NCBI RefSeq assembly: GCF_004103755.1
Contig: NZ_CP035283.1
Location: forward strand, 2,914,001 to 2,978,000
Origin: Caproiciproducens sp. NJN-50
GTDB taxonomy: Bacteria; Bacillota; Clostridia; Oscillospirales; Acutalibacteraceae
Reading direction: 5' to 3'
Length of the DNA: 64,000 nt
Part shown: piece after piece, positions 50,092-58,428 of the stretch
Numbering within the stretch: the first letter of the stretch is position 1
How the letters are laid out: each line of letters opens with the position of its first letter
Notes under the pieces: model-generated
Databases searched by the model: none
What the model was told of the DNA's origin: nothing
What the model saw: the letters and a program-made list of their open reading frames with translations, nothing else
Program-made: the position numbers and the translations under genes

Positions 50092-51498
50092 TTATCCTTC
50101 CGGTTTCCACTTGACGCCCTGCGGCGTATCCTCCAGCACCACATGGCGTGCCTTCAGCTCATCGCGGATGCGGTCCGCGGTGGCCCAGTCCTTTTCGGCG
50201 CGCGCTTTGGTCCGCTCGGCGATCAACCGCTCAATTTCTTCGTCCGCGCCGGTCTCCGCCTTCGTGTACAGCAGGCCCAGGACCTCCGCGAGGCCGTTGA
50301 ACAGGTCGAGAGCAAACAGGCAGATCTCTTTGGAGGGATCTTTTTCCGCCGTCAGATTCGTATTGATGTCCTTCGCCAGATCGAACAGGGCGGAAACCGC
50401 GTCCGCCGTGTTCAGGTCGTCCTCCATCGCCTCGATGAAGCGGTCCTGCCGGGATTCGAACAAACGGCGCAGTTCGCGCTCCCCCTCCTTTTCCCCGTCC
50501 GGAGCATGCTGGATCAGGAATTCCAGGTTGCCGCGGCAATTGTACAGGCGCTCCAGCGCGGATTTGCACTGTTCGATGACCTCTATGCTGTAGTTGATCG
50601 GCGAACGGTAATGGGAAGAGATCATCAGGTAGCGGATCGGCTCATATCCGTACTGCTCGGCCACATCGCGGACGGTAAAGAAATTGCCGAGCGATTTCGA
50701 CATCTTTTTATTGTCCACATTGATGTAGCCGTTGTGCATCCAATAGTGCGCGAACGGCACGCCGTTGCAGCACTCGCTCTGCGCGATCTCATTCTCATGG
50801 TGAGGAAAAATCAGGTCCTGCCCTCCGCAGTGGATGTCGATCGTCTTCCCGAGGTAGCGGCGCGCCATGGCGGAGCATTCGATGTGCCAGCCCGGCCTTC
50901 CATTTCCCCAGGGAGAGGTCCAGCTCGGCTCCCCGGGCTTCGAGCCCTTCCAGAGAGCGAAATCGAGCGGGTCCTCCTTGTGCTCGCCGACCGCGATGCG
51001 CGCGCCGGATTTCAGGTCGTCCAGCGGCTGATGCGAAAGTTTTCCATAGCCTTTGTCTTTCAGCGTGCGGAAATAGACGTCCCCGTTCTCCGCCGGATAA
51101 GCATAGCCTTTTTCAACCAGCCCGGAGATAATGGAGATGATCTCGTCGATATTCTCCGTCGCGAGGGGATGAACGGTGGCGGGACGCACGTTCAGCCCTG
51201 CGGCGTCGGTTTTGTATTCCTCGATATATCTCTGGGACACTGTGAGATAATCGGTTTTTTCCTCATTCGCCCGCCGGATGATTTTGTCGTCGATGTCGGT
51301 GAAGTTCTGAACGAAGGTCACTTCCATTCCACGGTACTCCAGATACCGGCGAAGCACGTCGAACACGCAGATCGGCCTCGCGTTCCCGATATGGATGAAA
51401 TTGTAAACGGTCGGGCCGCAGGCGTAAATCTTTGCCTCACCGGGGGTGATGGGGACAAATTCCTCTTTCCGCCTTGTCAGCGTGTTGTAAATTTTCAT
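50092..51498 (-). CDS. cysS: cysteinyl-tRNA synthetase
   Basis: 468 residues, class I. HIGH motif is HIGNAR and KMSKS is KKMSKSLGN; zinc ligands include the Cys of ACGPTVYN and the Cys/His around IECSAMA and HHENEIAQSE. It charges tRNA-Cys. Two ATGs lie 6 bases apart (51504 and 51498); the second has the better 8-base spacing from GGAGG and gives the family start MKIYNTLTR. It follows cysE by 14 bases under the Cys T-box. Confidence 0.95.
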   Translation of the reverse strand: MKIYNTLTRRKEEFVPITPGEAKIYACGPTVYNFIHIGNARPICVFDVLRRYLEYRGMEVTFVQNFTDIDDKIIRRANEEKTDYLTVSQRYIEEYKTDAAGLNVRPATVHPLATENIDEIISIISGLVEKGYAYPAENGDVYFRTLKDKGYGKLSHQPLDDLKSGARIAVGEHKEDPLDFALWKGSKPGEPSWTSPWGNGRPGWHIECSAMARRYLGKTIDIHCGGQDLIFPHHENEIAQSECCNGVPFAHYWMHNGYINVDNKKMSKSLGNFFTVRDVAEQYGYEPIRYLMISSHYRSPINYSIEVIEQCKSALERLYNCRGNLEFLIQHAPDGEKEGERELRRLFESRQDRFIEAMEDDLNTADAVSALFDLAKDINTNLTAEKDPSKEICLFALDLFNGLAEVLGLLYTKAETGADEEIERLIAERTKARAEKDWATADRIRDELKARHVVLEDTPQGVKWKPEG

Positions 51499-51512
51499 TT
51501 TCATGTCCTCCT

Positions 51513-52187
51513 TCAGGAGCTTTTCGCCGTTCTTTGTCTTCCCTGATCGGAAACAGTATTTTCCACTGCGTCAAGCTGTGCGCGAATTTTCCGCAGCTCC
51601 ACCCCCATGTAGCAAAGCTGCTGGGAGACCGGGTCGCCGATGTGAATCTGGTCCAGATTCGCCGGGCGCACGCCGTCCAGCCGGACGATCCGGGCGGGCA
51701 CCCCAACCGCCGTCGCGTTCGCAGGCACTTCCTCCAGCACGACCGCGCCCGCCGCGACCCGGGCGTTGTCCCCGACGTGGAACGGGCCCAGGATCTTCGC
51801 GCCGGCCCCGACCAGCACGTTGTTGCCCAGCGTCGGGTGGCGCTTGCCGTGGTCCTTGCCCGTCCCGCCCAGCGTCACGCCCTGATAAAGAGTGCAGTAG
51901 TCTCCGACTTCGGCGGTTTCGCCGATGACGACGCCCATGCCGTGGTCGATGAACAGCCCCTTGCCGATGGTAGCACCGGGGTGAATCTCGATTCCGGTCT
52001 TATGCCGCGCCCTCTGGGACAGCCAGCGCGCGATGAATTTCTGGTTGTGCTGAAAGAACCAGTGCGCAAGACGATAGGATCGGACCGCCTTGAAACCGGA
52101 ATAGAGAAAAAATACTTCCAGCCGGGAACGGGCCGCCGGGTCACGGTCGATGATGGAATCAAGGTCTGCTTTCAAACTGGAAAACAT
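51513..52187 (-). CDS. cysE: serine O-acetyltransferase
   Basis: 224 residues of the short (epsilon-type) form. It acetylates serine, the first step of cysteine synthesis. After a helical N-terminus the left-handed beta-helix of hexapeptide repeats has GIEIHPGATIGKGLFIDHGMGV shortened here, GETAEVGDYCTLYQGVTLGG, and GNNVLVGAGAKILGP. The ATG at 52187 follows AGGAGG; an open frame extends upstream but runs through the T-box terminator. Confidence 0.95.
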   Translation of the reverse strand: MFSSLKADLDSIIDRDPAARSRLEVFFLYSGFKAVRSYRLAHWFFQHNQKFIARWLSQRARHKTGIEIHPGATIGKGLFIDHGMGVVIGETAEVGDYCTLYQGVTLGGTGKDHGKRHPTLGNNVLVGAGAKILGPFHVGDNARVAAGAVVLEEVPANATAVGVPARIVRLDGVRPANLDQIHIGDPVSQQLCYMGVELRKIRAQLDAVENTVSDQGRQRTAKSS

Positions 52188-52204
52188 AGAAGAACCTCCT
52201 GTGG

Positions 52205-52481
52205 AAAACGGTGGAAGCCGCCTCCGTCCCCAATGGGGACGGAGGCGGCTTCCACCGCGGTTCCACTCCGCTTTATCGCTTAATGTGCCTGTAACGGGGC
52301 CGGCCGTGCGGAGATACTGTAAAAGTTCCCCCCGCCTGCTCACGGACGCACTTCATTTCCCTGCTCTGCCGAAAGCGCTTTCAGCCGACGGCGCTATCTC
52401 TCTATTGCCTTTCAGGAAACTACTTCTTCCGATCGCTGCATTTCAAATCTGTTTCATAATAGCCGGAACACAGTCCCGGCG
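52205..52481 (-). promoter_or_regulatory. T-box leader of cysE-cysS, Cys (UGC) specifier
   Basis: Read on the minus strand: CGGA-AGAAGTAG on the 5' side of the specifier loop, AGAGAGATAGCGCCG with GGCTGAAAGCGC as the distal loop, then TGAAG-UGC-G-UCCG. UGC (Cys) precedes the usual purine and the closing stem CGGA/UCCG. The T-box is GGAGTGGAACCGCGG (about 52254-52268). The terminator is a long stem of about 20 base pairs (52235-52254 with 52211-52230). Starved tRNA-Cys would turn on synthesis of cysteine and of its tRNA synthetase together. Confidence 0.9.
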
Positions 52482-52487
52482 TTACAC

Positions 52488-52516
52488 AGTATAATACAAA
52501 ATTTTGATTCTGTAAA
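52488..52516 (-). promoter_or_regulatory. promoter of the cysE T-box leader
   Basis: On the minus strand TTTACA (52511-52516) and TATACT (52488-52493) are separated by 17 bases, immediately after the pgsA stop. Confidence 0.7.
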
Positions 52517-52523
52517 CCCCGCT

Positions 52524-53126
52524 TTATTTTGTGGTGTCAATCAGCTGAATATTCTGCATCAGGTAAACCACGCCGGAAATGACCGCGAACACGGCGGAAA
52601 TCAGCACCAGAAAACTGCCGATCCAGGTCAGCGCAAACGCCCCGTCCGCCCCGCCCAGCGTGAAGGCCGGGATACTGCCCCTGTCGACCAGCTCCAGAAT
52701 AAACTGGAACGCGAGCACCGCCGAAATCGCAATGATCTGGCTGACGGTCTTCGCCTTTCCCCAACGATTCGCGGCGATGACCTGTCCGCTTTCCGCCGCG
52801 ACAAGCCGGATGCCGGTCACAATAAATTCCCGCGCGAGGATGAGGATCACCACCCAGGTATCCGCAAGCCCGAGTTGGACAAAGCAGATCAGCGCGGTCA
52901 TCACAAGGATTTTGTCCGCCAGCGGATCCATGAATTTTCCGAAATTGGTCACCTGATTGTTTTTTCTCGCGATTTTGCCGTCCAGGTGATCGGTATAGGA
53001 GGCAATGACAAACAGAATCAGCGCCCAAAGATAATGAAGTCCGATTTCGTCCGGTGCAAGCATGACGACGAGGAAAACCGGAACAATGCAGATCCGTGCG
53101 ATGGTCAGCCGATTCGGCAGATTCAT
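52524..53126 (-). CDS. pgsA: CDP-diacylglycerol-glycerol-3-phosphate 3-phosphatidyltransferase
   Basis: 200 residues, a membrane enzyme that makes phosphatidylglycerol phosphate. The CDP-alcohol phosphatidyltransferase motif is complete: DHLDGKIAR followed by FGKFMDPLADK. About six membrane spans. The ATG at 53126 overlaps the rimO stop (ATGA) and follows AGGAGG. The rimO-pgsA order is common in Firmicutes. Confidence 0.96.
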   Translation of the reverse strand: MNLPNRLTIARICIVPVFLVVMLAPDEIGLHYLWALILFVIASYTDHLDGKIARKNNQVTNFGKFMDPLADKILVMTALICFVQLGLADTWVVILILAREFIVTGIRLVAAESGQVIAANRWGKAKTVSQIIAISAVLAFQFILELVDRGSIPAFTLGGADGAFALTWIGSFLVLISAVFAVISGVVYLMQNIQLIDTTK

Positions 53127-54469
53127 AGCGATTCCTCCTGATTCCCGACGGCGTGCCCGGCCGGATCGCCGTCGATGCAGTCCGTGATTTTCACATTGAC
53201 AAACCGGCCCGGTCCCGGTTTTCCGCGAGAAGAGAACCAGACCCTTCCGTCGATGTCCGGCGCGTCCGCCGCGCTCCTTCCGTAGCAGAGTCCCTCTTCC
53301 CGGTCGCAGCCTTCCGTCAGCACCCGAAGGGTTTTCCCCATGAGCGCTTCTCCCTGCTCCTGCATGATTCCCATCTGAAGCTCCATGATGAATTCCGCGC
53401 GGCGGCGTTTCTCCTCCTCGTCCAGCTGATCCGGCAGGGAGGCCGCCGCGGTCCCCTCCTCCCGCGAATAGGCAAAGCATCCGAGGCGCTCAAACCGGAC
53501 GTCCCGGACAAACCCGCAAAGCTCGTCGAACTCCGCTTCCGTTTCGCCGGGGAACCCGGCGATCAGCGTCGTGCGCAGCGTCACCCCGGGCACGGCATCC
53601 CGGATTTTACCCATCAGGGCGGTCAGGGATCCGCGGTCCCCGGCCCTCCGCATCGCTTTGAGGACCCTGGCGCTGCAGTGCTGGAGCGGAAGGTCCAGAT
53701 ATTTGACGATTTTCTCCTCCTCCGCCATGGTCTGAAGAAGCTCGTCCGTGATGGAATCGGGGTAAGCATAGAGGAAACGGATCCATTCCAGCCCTTCGAC
53801 GCGGCAAAGCCGGCGCAGAAGCTCTGACAGCATCAGTTTATGGTACCGGTCATATCCGTAACGGGACGTGTCCTGTGCGATGAGGATGATTTCTTTTGCC
53901 CCGCTCTCAGCAAGCCCGCGCGCTTCCCGTTCGATCTCCTCCATCGGGCGGGAGCGGTACGGGCCGCGAATCGCCGGGATCGCGCAGTAGGAGCACCGGT
54001 TGTCGCACCCCTCCGCAATTTTCAGGTAAGCCGTGTAGTCCGGGGTCAGCAGGCTGCGCTCTCCGCAAAGAGGGAGCGCCGTCTTTTCCGGAAACAGCTC
54101 CGTTTTGCCGCCGCCCAGCGCCTGCCGGACCACCTGGGCGATATTGCTGTTCGCCCCGATGCCCGCGACCGCGTCCACCTCCGGCAGCTCGCAGAGAATC
54201 TGCTCCCGGTAGCGCTCCGCCAGGCAGCCGGTCACGACGATCGCTTTGACGCGCCCCTCGGCCTTTTTCCGCGCAAGCTCCAGGATTTCGCCGATGGATT
54301 CCTGCTTTGCCGCGTCGATAAACCCGCAGGTGTTGACAATCGCGACGTCCGCTTCCCCCGCGTCCTGTTTCAGTTCATAGCCCGCTTTCCGCAGAATCGC
54401 GAGCATCAGCTCCGCGTCGACCTGATTTTTGGGGCAGCCGAGATTGACGAGTCCCACTGAATACGCCAT
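53123..54469 (-). CDS. rimO: ribosomal protein S12 methylthiotransferase
   Basis: 448 residues. RimO adds a methylthio group to an Asp of S12 using two iron-sulfur clusters. The N-terminal cluster cysteines are in GLVNLGCPKN (C11), VNTCGF and TGCLAERY. The radical-SAM CxxxCxxC is CDNRCSYC. A C-terminal TRAM domain is present. Starts 18 bases downstream of the flavin-binding protein gene. Confidence 0.96.
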   Translation of the reverse strand: MAYSVGLVNLGCPKNQVDAELMLAILRKAGYELKQDAGEADVAIVNTCGFIDAAKQESIGEILELARKKAEGRVKAIVVTGCLAERYREQILCELPEVDAVAGIGANSNIAQVVRQALGGGKTELFPEKTALPLCGERSLLTPDYTAYLKIAEGCDNRCSYCAIPAIRGPYRSRPMEEIEREARGLAESGAKEIILIAQDTSRYGYDRYHKLMLSELLRRLCRVEGLEWIRFLYAYPDSITDELLQTMAEEEKIVKYLDLPLQHCSARVLKAMRRAGDRGSLTALMGKIRDAVPGVTLRTTLIAGFPGETEAEFDELCGFVRDVRFERLGCFAYSREEGTAAASLPDQLDEEEKRRRAEFIMELQMGIMQEQGEALMGKTLRVLTEGCDREEGLCYGRSAADAPDIDGRVWFSSRGKPGPGRFVNVKITDCIDGDPAGHAVGNQEESL

Positions 54470-54487
54470 ATTTTCTCCTGATTCCGT

Positions 54488-54904
54488 TCATACGGTAAAA
54501 TTCTCAGAGCGGAAGTTGCTGTAATATCTGCCCGACAGCGCCGTGAATTTCAGCACGCAGTAGTCGGGGGCCGCAACGCCCTCCGGATAGTATCTGTCGT
54601 CGCCTTCACGCCAAATCGCCGCTTTGTTTTCCGCGTCCTCCAAAACCTCCATGGTACCCCTGAGCATCACGCCGCGGAAAAACCGCTTGTCGCAGAAATA
54701 AACACACGCCTTGGGGGATTGACGGTATTGTGCCACGCGGAGCGACGATGTGTTGGTCGTAAAATAAAATGTTCGGATTCCCTCCCGTTTTCTGGGGGAA
54801 AACATCGCCTTCAGGTTTGGAAAACCGTCCGCGTCGACGGAGCCGACGCAAGCCGTTTTCTGTTTGTCAATCAGATTGCCGATCGTCTTCTCCGCATCCC
54901 GCAA
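54488..54904 (-). CDS. pyridoxamine 5'-phosphate oxidase-like flavin-binding protein
   Basis: 138 residues with a split-barrel fold. Motifs such as ACVGSVDADGFPNLKAMF, FYFTTNTSSLRVAQYRQSPK and VLKFTALSGRYYSNF are typical of the PNPOx-like group that binds FMN or F420. The substrate is unknown. The ribosome binding site GAGGAGG directly touches an ATG at 54913, whereas TTG at 54904 lies 8 bases away, so TTG is the likelier start. Its 5' end overlaps recX by about 38 bases. Confidence 0.8.
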   Translation of the reverse strand: MRDAEKTIGNLIDKQKTACVGSVDADGFPNLKAMFSPRKREGIRTFYFTTNTSSLRVAQYRQSPKACVYFCDKRFFRGVMLRGTMEVLEDAENKAAIWREGDDRYYPEGVAAPDYCVLKFTALSGRYYSNFRSENFTV

Positions 54905-55514
54905 AATTGCCATCCTCCTCAAATTCTCTGAGCGCGCTTTTGATATCGTCCCAACGATAGCCGAGCCTTTGCAGCGCCGCGACGGTTCGGCGGCGGCCCT
55001 TTTCGTCGCCCAGGGACCGGGCGTATTTCTTTTCCAGCAGCCGGCGGATCGCCTGCACCGGGTCCGGCGCGTTTTCCTCCGCGATGCGCGCCGCCAGGTC
55101 CCGGCCGATTCCCCTTTTTTCCAGCTCCCACCGCACTCGCGAAGCGGAACAGCCCTTGCGTTCGAACAGCTCTGCGGCAAGGTTCCGGGCATATTCCCCG
55201 TCATTGACCATTCCGAGCTCGGCAAGGTGCCGTGCGGCCCGCTCGGCTGCCTCCCTCGGAACGGTCCGCGCGACCTTGTCGGCCAGTTCCTTTTGGGAAT
55301 GGGCGCGGTGCTCCAGCAGATAAAGCGCCTTTTCCTGCGCGCGCCGCGCGTCGCTTTTCCGAATCAGCTCATGCAGCCGCTCATCCGTCAGTTCCGCCCC
55401 CGGTTTCAGCCCGGAGAGCGCGAAAGTCTCCGTGTCCACGCTGACGGCGAATTCCCCGTCGATAAAAAGGGCCGTCAGGCCCTTTCGTCGCGGCTCCGCC
55501 GCGGAAAGCATCAT
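54867..55514 (-). CDS. recX: regulatory protein RecX
   Basis: 215 residues made mostly of repeated three-helix units (ARHLAELGMVNDGEYARNLA, RWELEKRGIGRDLAARIAEE). RecX binds and restrains RecA filaments. Two adjacent ATGs (55514, 55511) overlap the recA stop, so expression is coupled to recA. The 3' end runs about 38 bases into the next gene. Confidence 0.9.
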   Translation of the reverse strand: MMLSAAEPRRKGLTALFIDGEFAVSVDTETFALSGLKPGAELTDERLHELIRKSDARRAQEKALYLLEHRAHSQKELADKVARTVPREAAERAARHLAELGMVNDGEYARNLAAELFERKGCSASRVRWELEKRGIGRDLAARIAEENAPDPVQAIRRLLEKKYARSLGDEKGRRRTVAALQRLGYRWDDIKSALREFEEDGNFAGCGEDDRQSD

Positions 55515-56665
55515 TCGTCGTCCGCCTCAATGTCGATATCGGCGTCCGCCCCGCCGCCCGCCTCCGGACGGCTTTTCGCGGGACTCTCCGCCGGCTCCAC
55601 CGGGCGCGGGCCCGAACCGCCTCCGGACGGCTTGCTGAACAGCTCCGACATGTGCTGCCGGATCAGCTTTTCCAGCTCGTCCGCCGTCTCCGGGTGCTCA
55701 AGAAAAAAGGTCTTCGCATTTTCACGGCCCTGCCCGATCCTGTTGTCATTGTAAGAGAACCAGGCGCCGCTCTTCTGCACAAGGTCGAGCTGGACGCCGA
55801 GGTCCAGCAGCTCGCTTTCACGGGAGATGCCGTGCCCGTACATGATATCGAACTCCGCGGAGCGGAACGGCGGCGCGATCTTGTTCTTGACCACCTTCGC
55901 CCTGGTGTGGGAGCCGATCATCTCCGTCCCGTTTTTCAGCGTTTCCACTTTACGGATATCGATGCGCACGGAGGCGTAAAATTTCAGCGCCCTGCCGCCG
56001 GGGGTCACTTCCGGGTTTCCGTACATCACGCCGACCTTTTCGCGGAGCTGATTGATAAAAATCGCAACGCAGTTGGATTTGGAAATCGCGCCGGCCAGCT
56101 TGCGCAGAGCCTGGGACATCAGGCGGGCCTGAAGGCCGACGTGGCTGTCGCCCATTTCCCCCTCGATCTCCATCCGGGGCACAAGGGCCGCGACAGAGTC
56201 GACCACGATGACGTCGATCGCGCCGGAGCGGACCAGCGCCTCCGTGATTTCCAGCGCCTGCTCGCCGGTGTCAGGCTGGGAGACCAGCAGGGAATCCACA
56301 TCCACGCCGAGCGCGCGCGCATAGACCGGGTCCAGCGCGTGCTCCACATCGATAAACGCCGCGTTGCCTCCGTTCTTCTGCCCCTGCGCGATGCAGTGCA
56401 GCGCGAGGGTCGTTTTGCCGGAGCTCTCCGGGCCGTAGATTTCAATGATCCTGCCGCGCGGCAGGCCGCCGATGCCCAGCGCGAGGTCCAGCCCGAGCGA
56501 CCCGGTCGGGATCGCCTCGACGTGCATGGCCTCATTCTGCCCGAGACGCATGACCGCCCCTTTGCCGTATTGCTTTTCAATCTGCGCCAGCGCCGTTTCG
56601 AGCGCCTTCTTCTTGTCGGTTTCCTTATTGATCAGCTTTTCCGGCATTTTCTTTCCCGCTGCCAT
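55511..56665 (-). CDS. recA: recombinase RecA
   Basis: 384 residues. RecA forms filaments on single-stranded DNA for strand exchange and LexA cleavage. Walker A GPESSGKTT, Walker B region IDVIVVDSVAAL, DNA-binding loops near GEMGDSHVGLQARL and NPEVTPGGRALKFYASVR shortened here. The C-terminal 45 residues are rich in Pro/Gly and then acidic. ATG at 56665 is 8 bases after GGAGG; SOS box and promoter lie upstream. Confidence 0.98.
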   Translation of the reverse strand: MAAGKKMPEKLINKETDKKKALETALAQIEKQYGKGAVMRLGQNEAMHVEAIPTGSLGLDLALGIGGLPRGRIIEIYGPESSGKTTLALHCIAQGQKNGGNAAFIDVEHALDPVYARALGVDVDSLLVSQPDTGEQALEITEALVRSGAIDVIVVDSVAALVPRMEIEGEMGDSHVGLQARLMSQALRKLAGAISKSNCVAIFINQLREKVGVMYGNPEVTPGGRALKFYASVRIDIRKVETLKNGTEMIGSHTRAKVVKNKIAPPFRSAEFDIMYGHGISRESELLDLGVQLDLVQKSGAWFSYNDNRIGQGRENAKTFFLEHPETADELEKLIRQHMSELFSKPSGGGSGPRPVEPAESPAKSRPEAGGGADADIDIEADDE

Positions 56666-56707
56666 CCTGTATTCCTCCCGTCAGGCGTCCTGTTTTTCTT
56701 CCCGTCC

Positions 56708-56736
56708 ATTATAGCCGATCTGCCGGGGAAAAGCAA
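56708..56736 (-). promoter_or_regulatory. promoter of recA-recX
   Basis: On the minus strand TTGCTT (56731-56736) and TATAAT (56708-56713) are separated by 17 bases. Confidence 0.75.
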
Positions 56737-56744
56737 GGACTTTG

Positions 56745-56758
56745 CGAACAAATGTTTA
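56745..56758 (-). promoter_or_regulatory. LexA (SOS) box upstream of recA
   Basis: CGAACAAATGTTTA matches the Gram-positive GAAC-N4-GTTC box with one change (GTTT). It ends 8 bases before the -35 element and overlaps the stop codon of the upstream methyltransferase gene. Confidence 0.65.
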
Positions 56759-57559
56759 GGCTTTCATGCCGAGGCGCATCCGATAGCAAAACTCAATGGA
56801 AAACTCCGCATCTCCAAAGATTTCCCACATCCGCCTGGAAAATTCCATCAGCGCCGAACCCATTCTCTCCGGCATGAACCCCTTGGATTTCTGAAATCCG
56901 GAGCGGCTTGCCAGCATTGCGGTCAGCCGCTCCGCCGTGCAGGTCTCCGAATTGGAAAACAGCAGCTCGCGGGCGTAAGAAAAATACCCGCTTTCCCGGA
57001 TGTTCCGCAAATGCCGGGACTTGTCCCAGCGTGTGGCGGCACTTCCCGGACAAAGCTCTTCCTCCAGCCCCCAGGCGTATTCGTCCAGGCGTTGGAATTC
57101 CAGTTCGGCGCGGGCCCCGCAGACCGGGGGCCAGTCGTAGTCATAGGCGGCAAACACGCCGCCCGGCCGCAGGATGCGGGCGATTTCCGGAAGCGTCGCG
57201 GCGGGTTCCATCCAATGGAAGGACTGGGAACAGGTCACGGCGTCCGCGCAGGCATCGGGAAGTCCGGTGTCGTTCGCAAACGCCGAATGGAATTCAATTC
57301 CCGCGATGCCTTCCGCCTTGCCGCGCGCGGCCGCAAGCATATCCGCGTTCGGCTCGATGCCGACCACCCTCCCGGCATGGCCGGTCCACGCCAGGGTGGA
57401 CAGACCTGTCCCGCAGCCGAGGTCGACAACTGTTTCCGGGGAACGGCCCAGATATCTCTTTATTTCCTCAATCGCCTGGGGCGGGCAGTGGGGCCTCGCT
57501 CCATCGTAAAGACCCGCAAAACCCGTAAACCGGTCCGCGTTCCGTTCCTGTGGATTCAT
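56756..57559 (-). CDS. class I SAM-dependent methyltransferase
   Basis: 267 residues. The SAM-binding motif is VVDLGCGTGLSTLAW, with GIEPNADML and a late motif LRPGGVFAAYDYDWPP. The family resembles the UbiE/Tam-like methyltransferases; substrate unknown. The true start is the ATG at 57559 after AAGGAGGG; a much longer open frame reads back through prmC and is an artefact. It follows prmC by 14 bases. Confidence 0.85.
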   Translation of the reverse strand: MNPQERNADRFTGFAGLYDGARPHCPPQAIEEIKRYLGRSPETVVDLGCGTGLSTLAWTGHAGRVVGIEPNADMLAAARGKAEGIAGIEFHSAFANDTGLPDACADAVTCSQSFHWMEPAATLPEIARILRPGGVFAAYDYDWPPVCGARAELEFQRLDEYAWGLEEELCPGSAATRWDKSRHLRNIRESGYFSYARELLFSNSETCTAERLTAMLASRSGFQKSKGFMPERMGSALMEFSRRMWEIFGDAEFSIEFCYRMRLGMKA

Positions 57560-57573
57560 GCAGAATTCCCTCC

Positions 57574-58428
57574 TTATTCCGGCTTCAGCCCGGAAACGAC
57601 CCGTTCGATCCGATTGAAATCCCTGAAAAAGCGCAGGCGCTCCATGCCCGCGCCCGCGAAGATGCGGGCGACCTCCTCCGCCTGGCCCTCGCCTACCTCC
57701 GCGCAGAGCGCGCCGCCGTTCCGCAACGAAGGGACCCAGTGCGCCGCGATCGCCCGGTAAAAGCCGAGGCCGTCCGCACCGCCGTCCAGAGCCTCGCGCG
57801 GCTCCCGAAGCACTTCCCGCTGAAGGCCGGGCAACTCGTCCGTGCGGACATAGGGCGGGTTCGATACGATGCAGTCCAGCTCCCGGAACGGCCGCGCCGA
57901 CTCCGGATCCAGAACGTCGAGCCGGACGGCACGCACGTTGGGAAGCCCGCTCCGCGCGATGTTCCGGTTCAGATATCCGAGCGCCGGTTCCATCCATTCG
58001 ACGGCCCGAACATCGCTTTCAGGAAACCGGTCCGCAAGTGCGAGCGCCACCGCGCCCGTGCCGGAGCACAGGTCCAGCACGGCGGGCGCCGCCGTGCTTT
58101 CGAGCATCGCGGAGGCGGTTTCGACCAGCAGTTCGGTTTCCTCGCGGGGGATCAGCACGCCCTCTCCCACCAGCAGGCTCCTGCCGCAGAACGGCCACTC
58201 CCCCAGAAGATACTGGAGCGGCCGCCCGCCGCGGCGTTCCCGAATCAAATCGCGAAAGCGGTCCGCAGCCTCCGGGCCCGCCTCCTCCCGCGCGCGGAGG
58301 ATCCTCTCCTGCCGGGAAAGACCGAACGCTTTTTGGAACAGGCAGTCCGCTTCAAAACCCGGGCCTTCGATTCCCGCGCGGGAAAGAGTTTTCCGCCCTT
58401 GCCGATACACCCCTTCAAGCGTTTCCAT
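57574..58428 (-). CDS. prmC: peptide chain release factor N5-glutamine methyltransferase
   Basis: 284 residues. PrmC methylates the GGQ glutamine of release factors. An N-terminal helical domain is followed by LDLCSGTGAVALALA (SAM site) and the catalytic NPPY in CIVSNPPYVRTDEL. The ATG at 58428 overlaps the stop of the DUF1385 gene by one base (TGATG). prfA itself is not in the window. Confidence 0.95.
   Translation of the reverse strand: METLEGVYRQGRKTLSRAGIEGPGFEADCLFQKAFGLSRQERILRAREEAGPEAADRFRDLIRERRGGRPLQYLLGEWPFCGRSLLVGEGVLIPREETELLVETASAMLESTAAPAVLDLCSGTGAVALALADRFPESDVRAVEWMEPALGYLNRNIARSGLPNVRAVRLDVLDPESARPFRELDCIVSNPPYVRTDELPGLQREVLREPREALDGGADGLGFYRAIAAHWVPSLRNGGALCAEVGEGQAEEVARIFAGAGMERLRFFRDFNRIERVVSGLKPE

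Noticed and set aside
55652..57760. A 702-codon plus-strand open frame
   Set aside because: It runs antisense through recA and a methyltransferase, both clearly real on the minus strand, has no ribosome binding site and shows no family motif. Long antisense frames are common in this GC-rich sequence.
57560..57997. An N-terminal extension of the methyltransferase gene
   Set aside because: The extension lies within prmC in another frame; the ATG at 57559 has a strong ribosome binding site.
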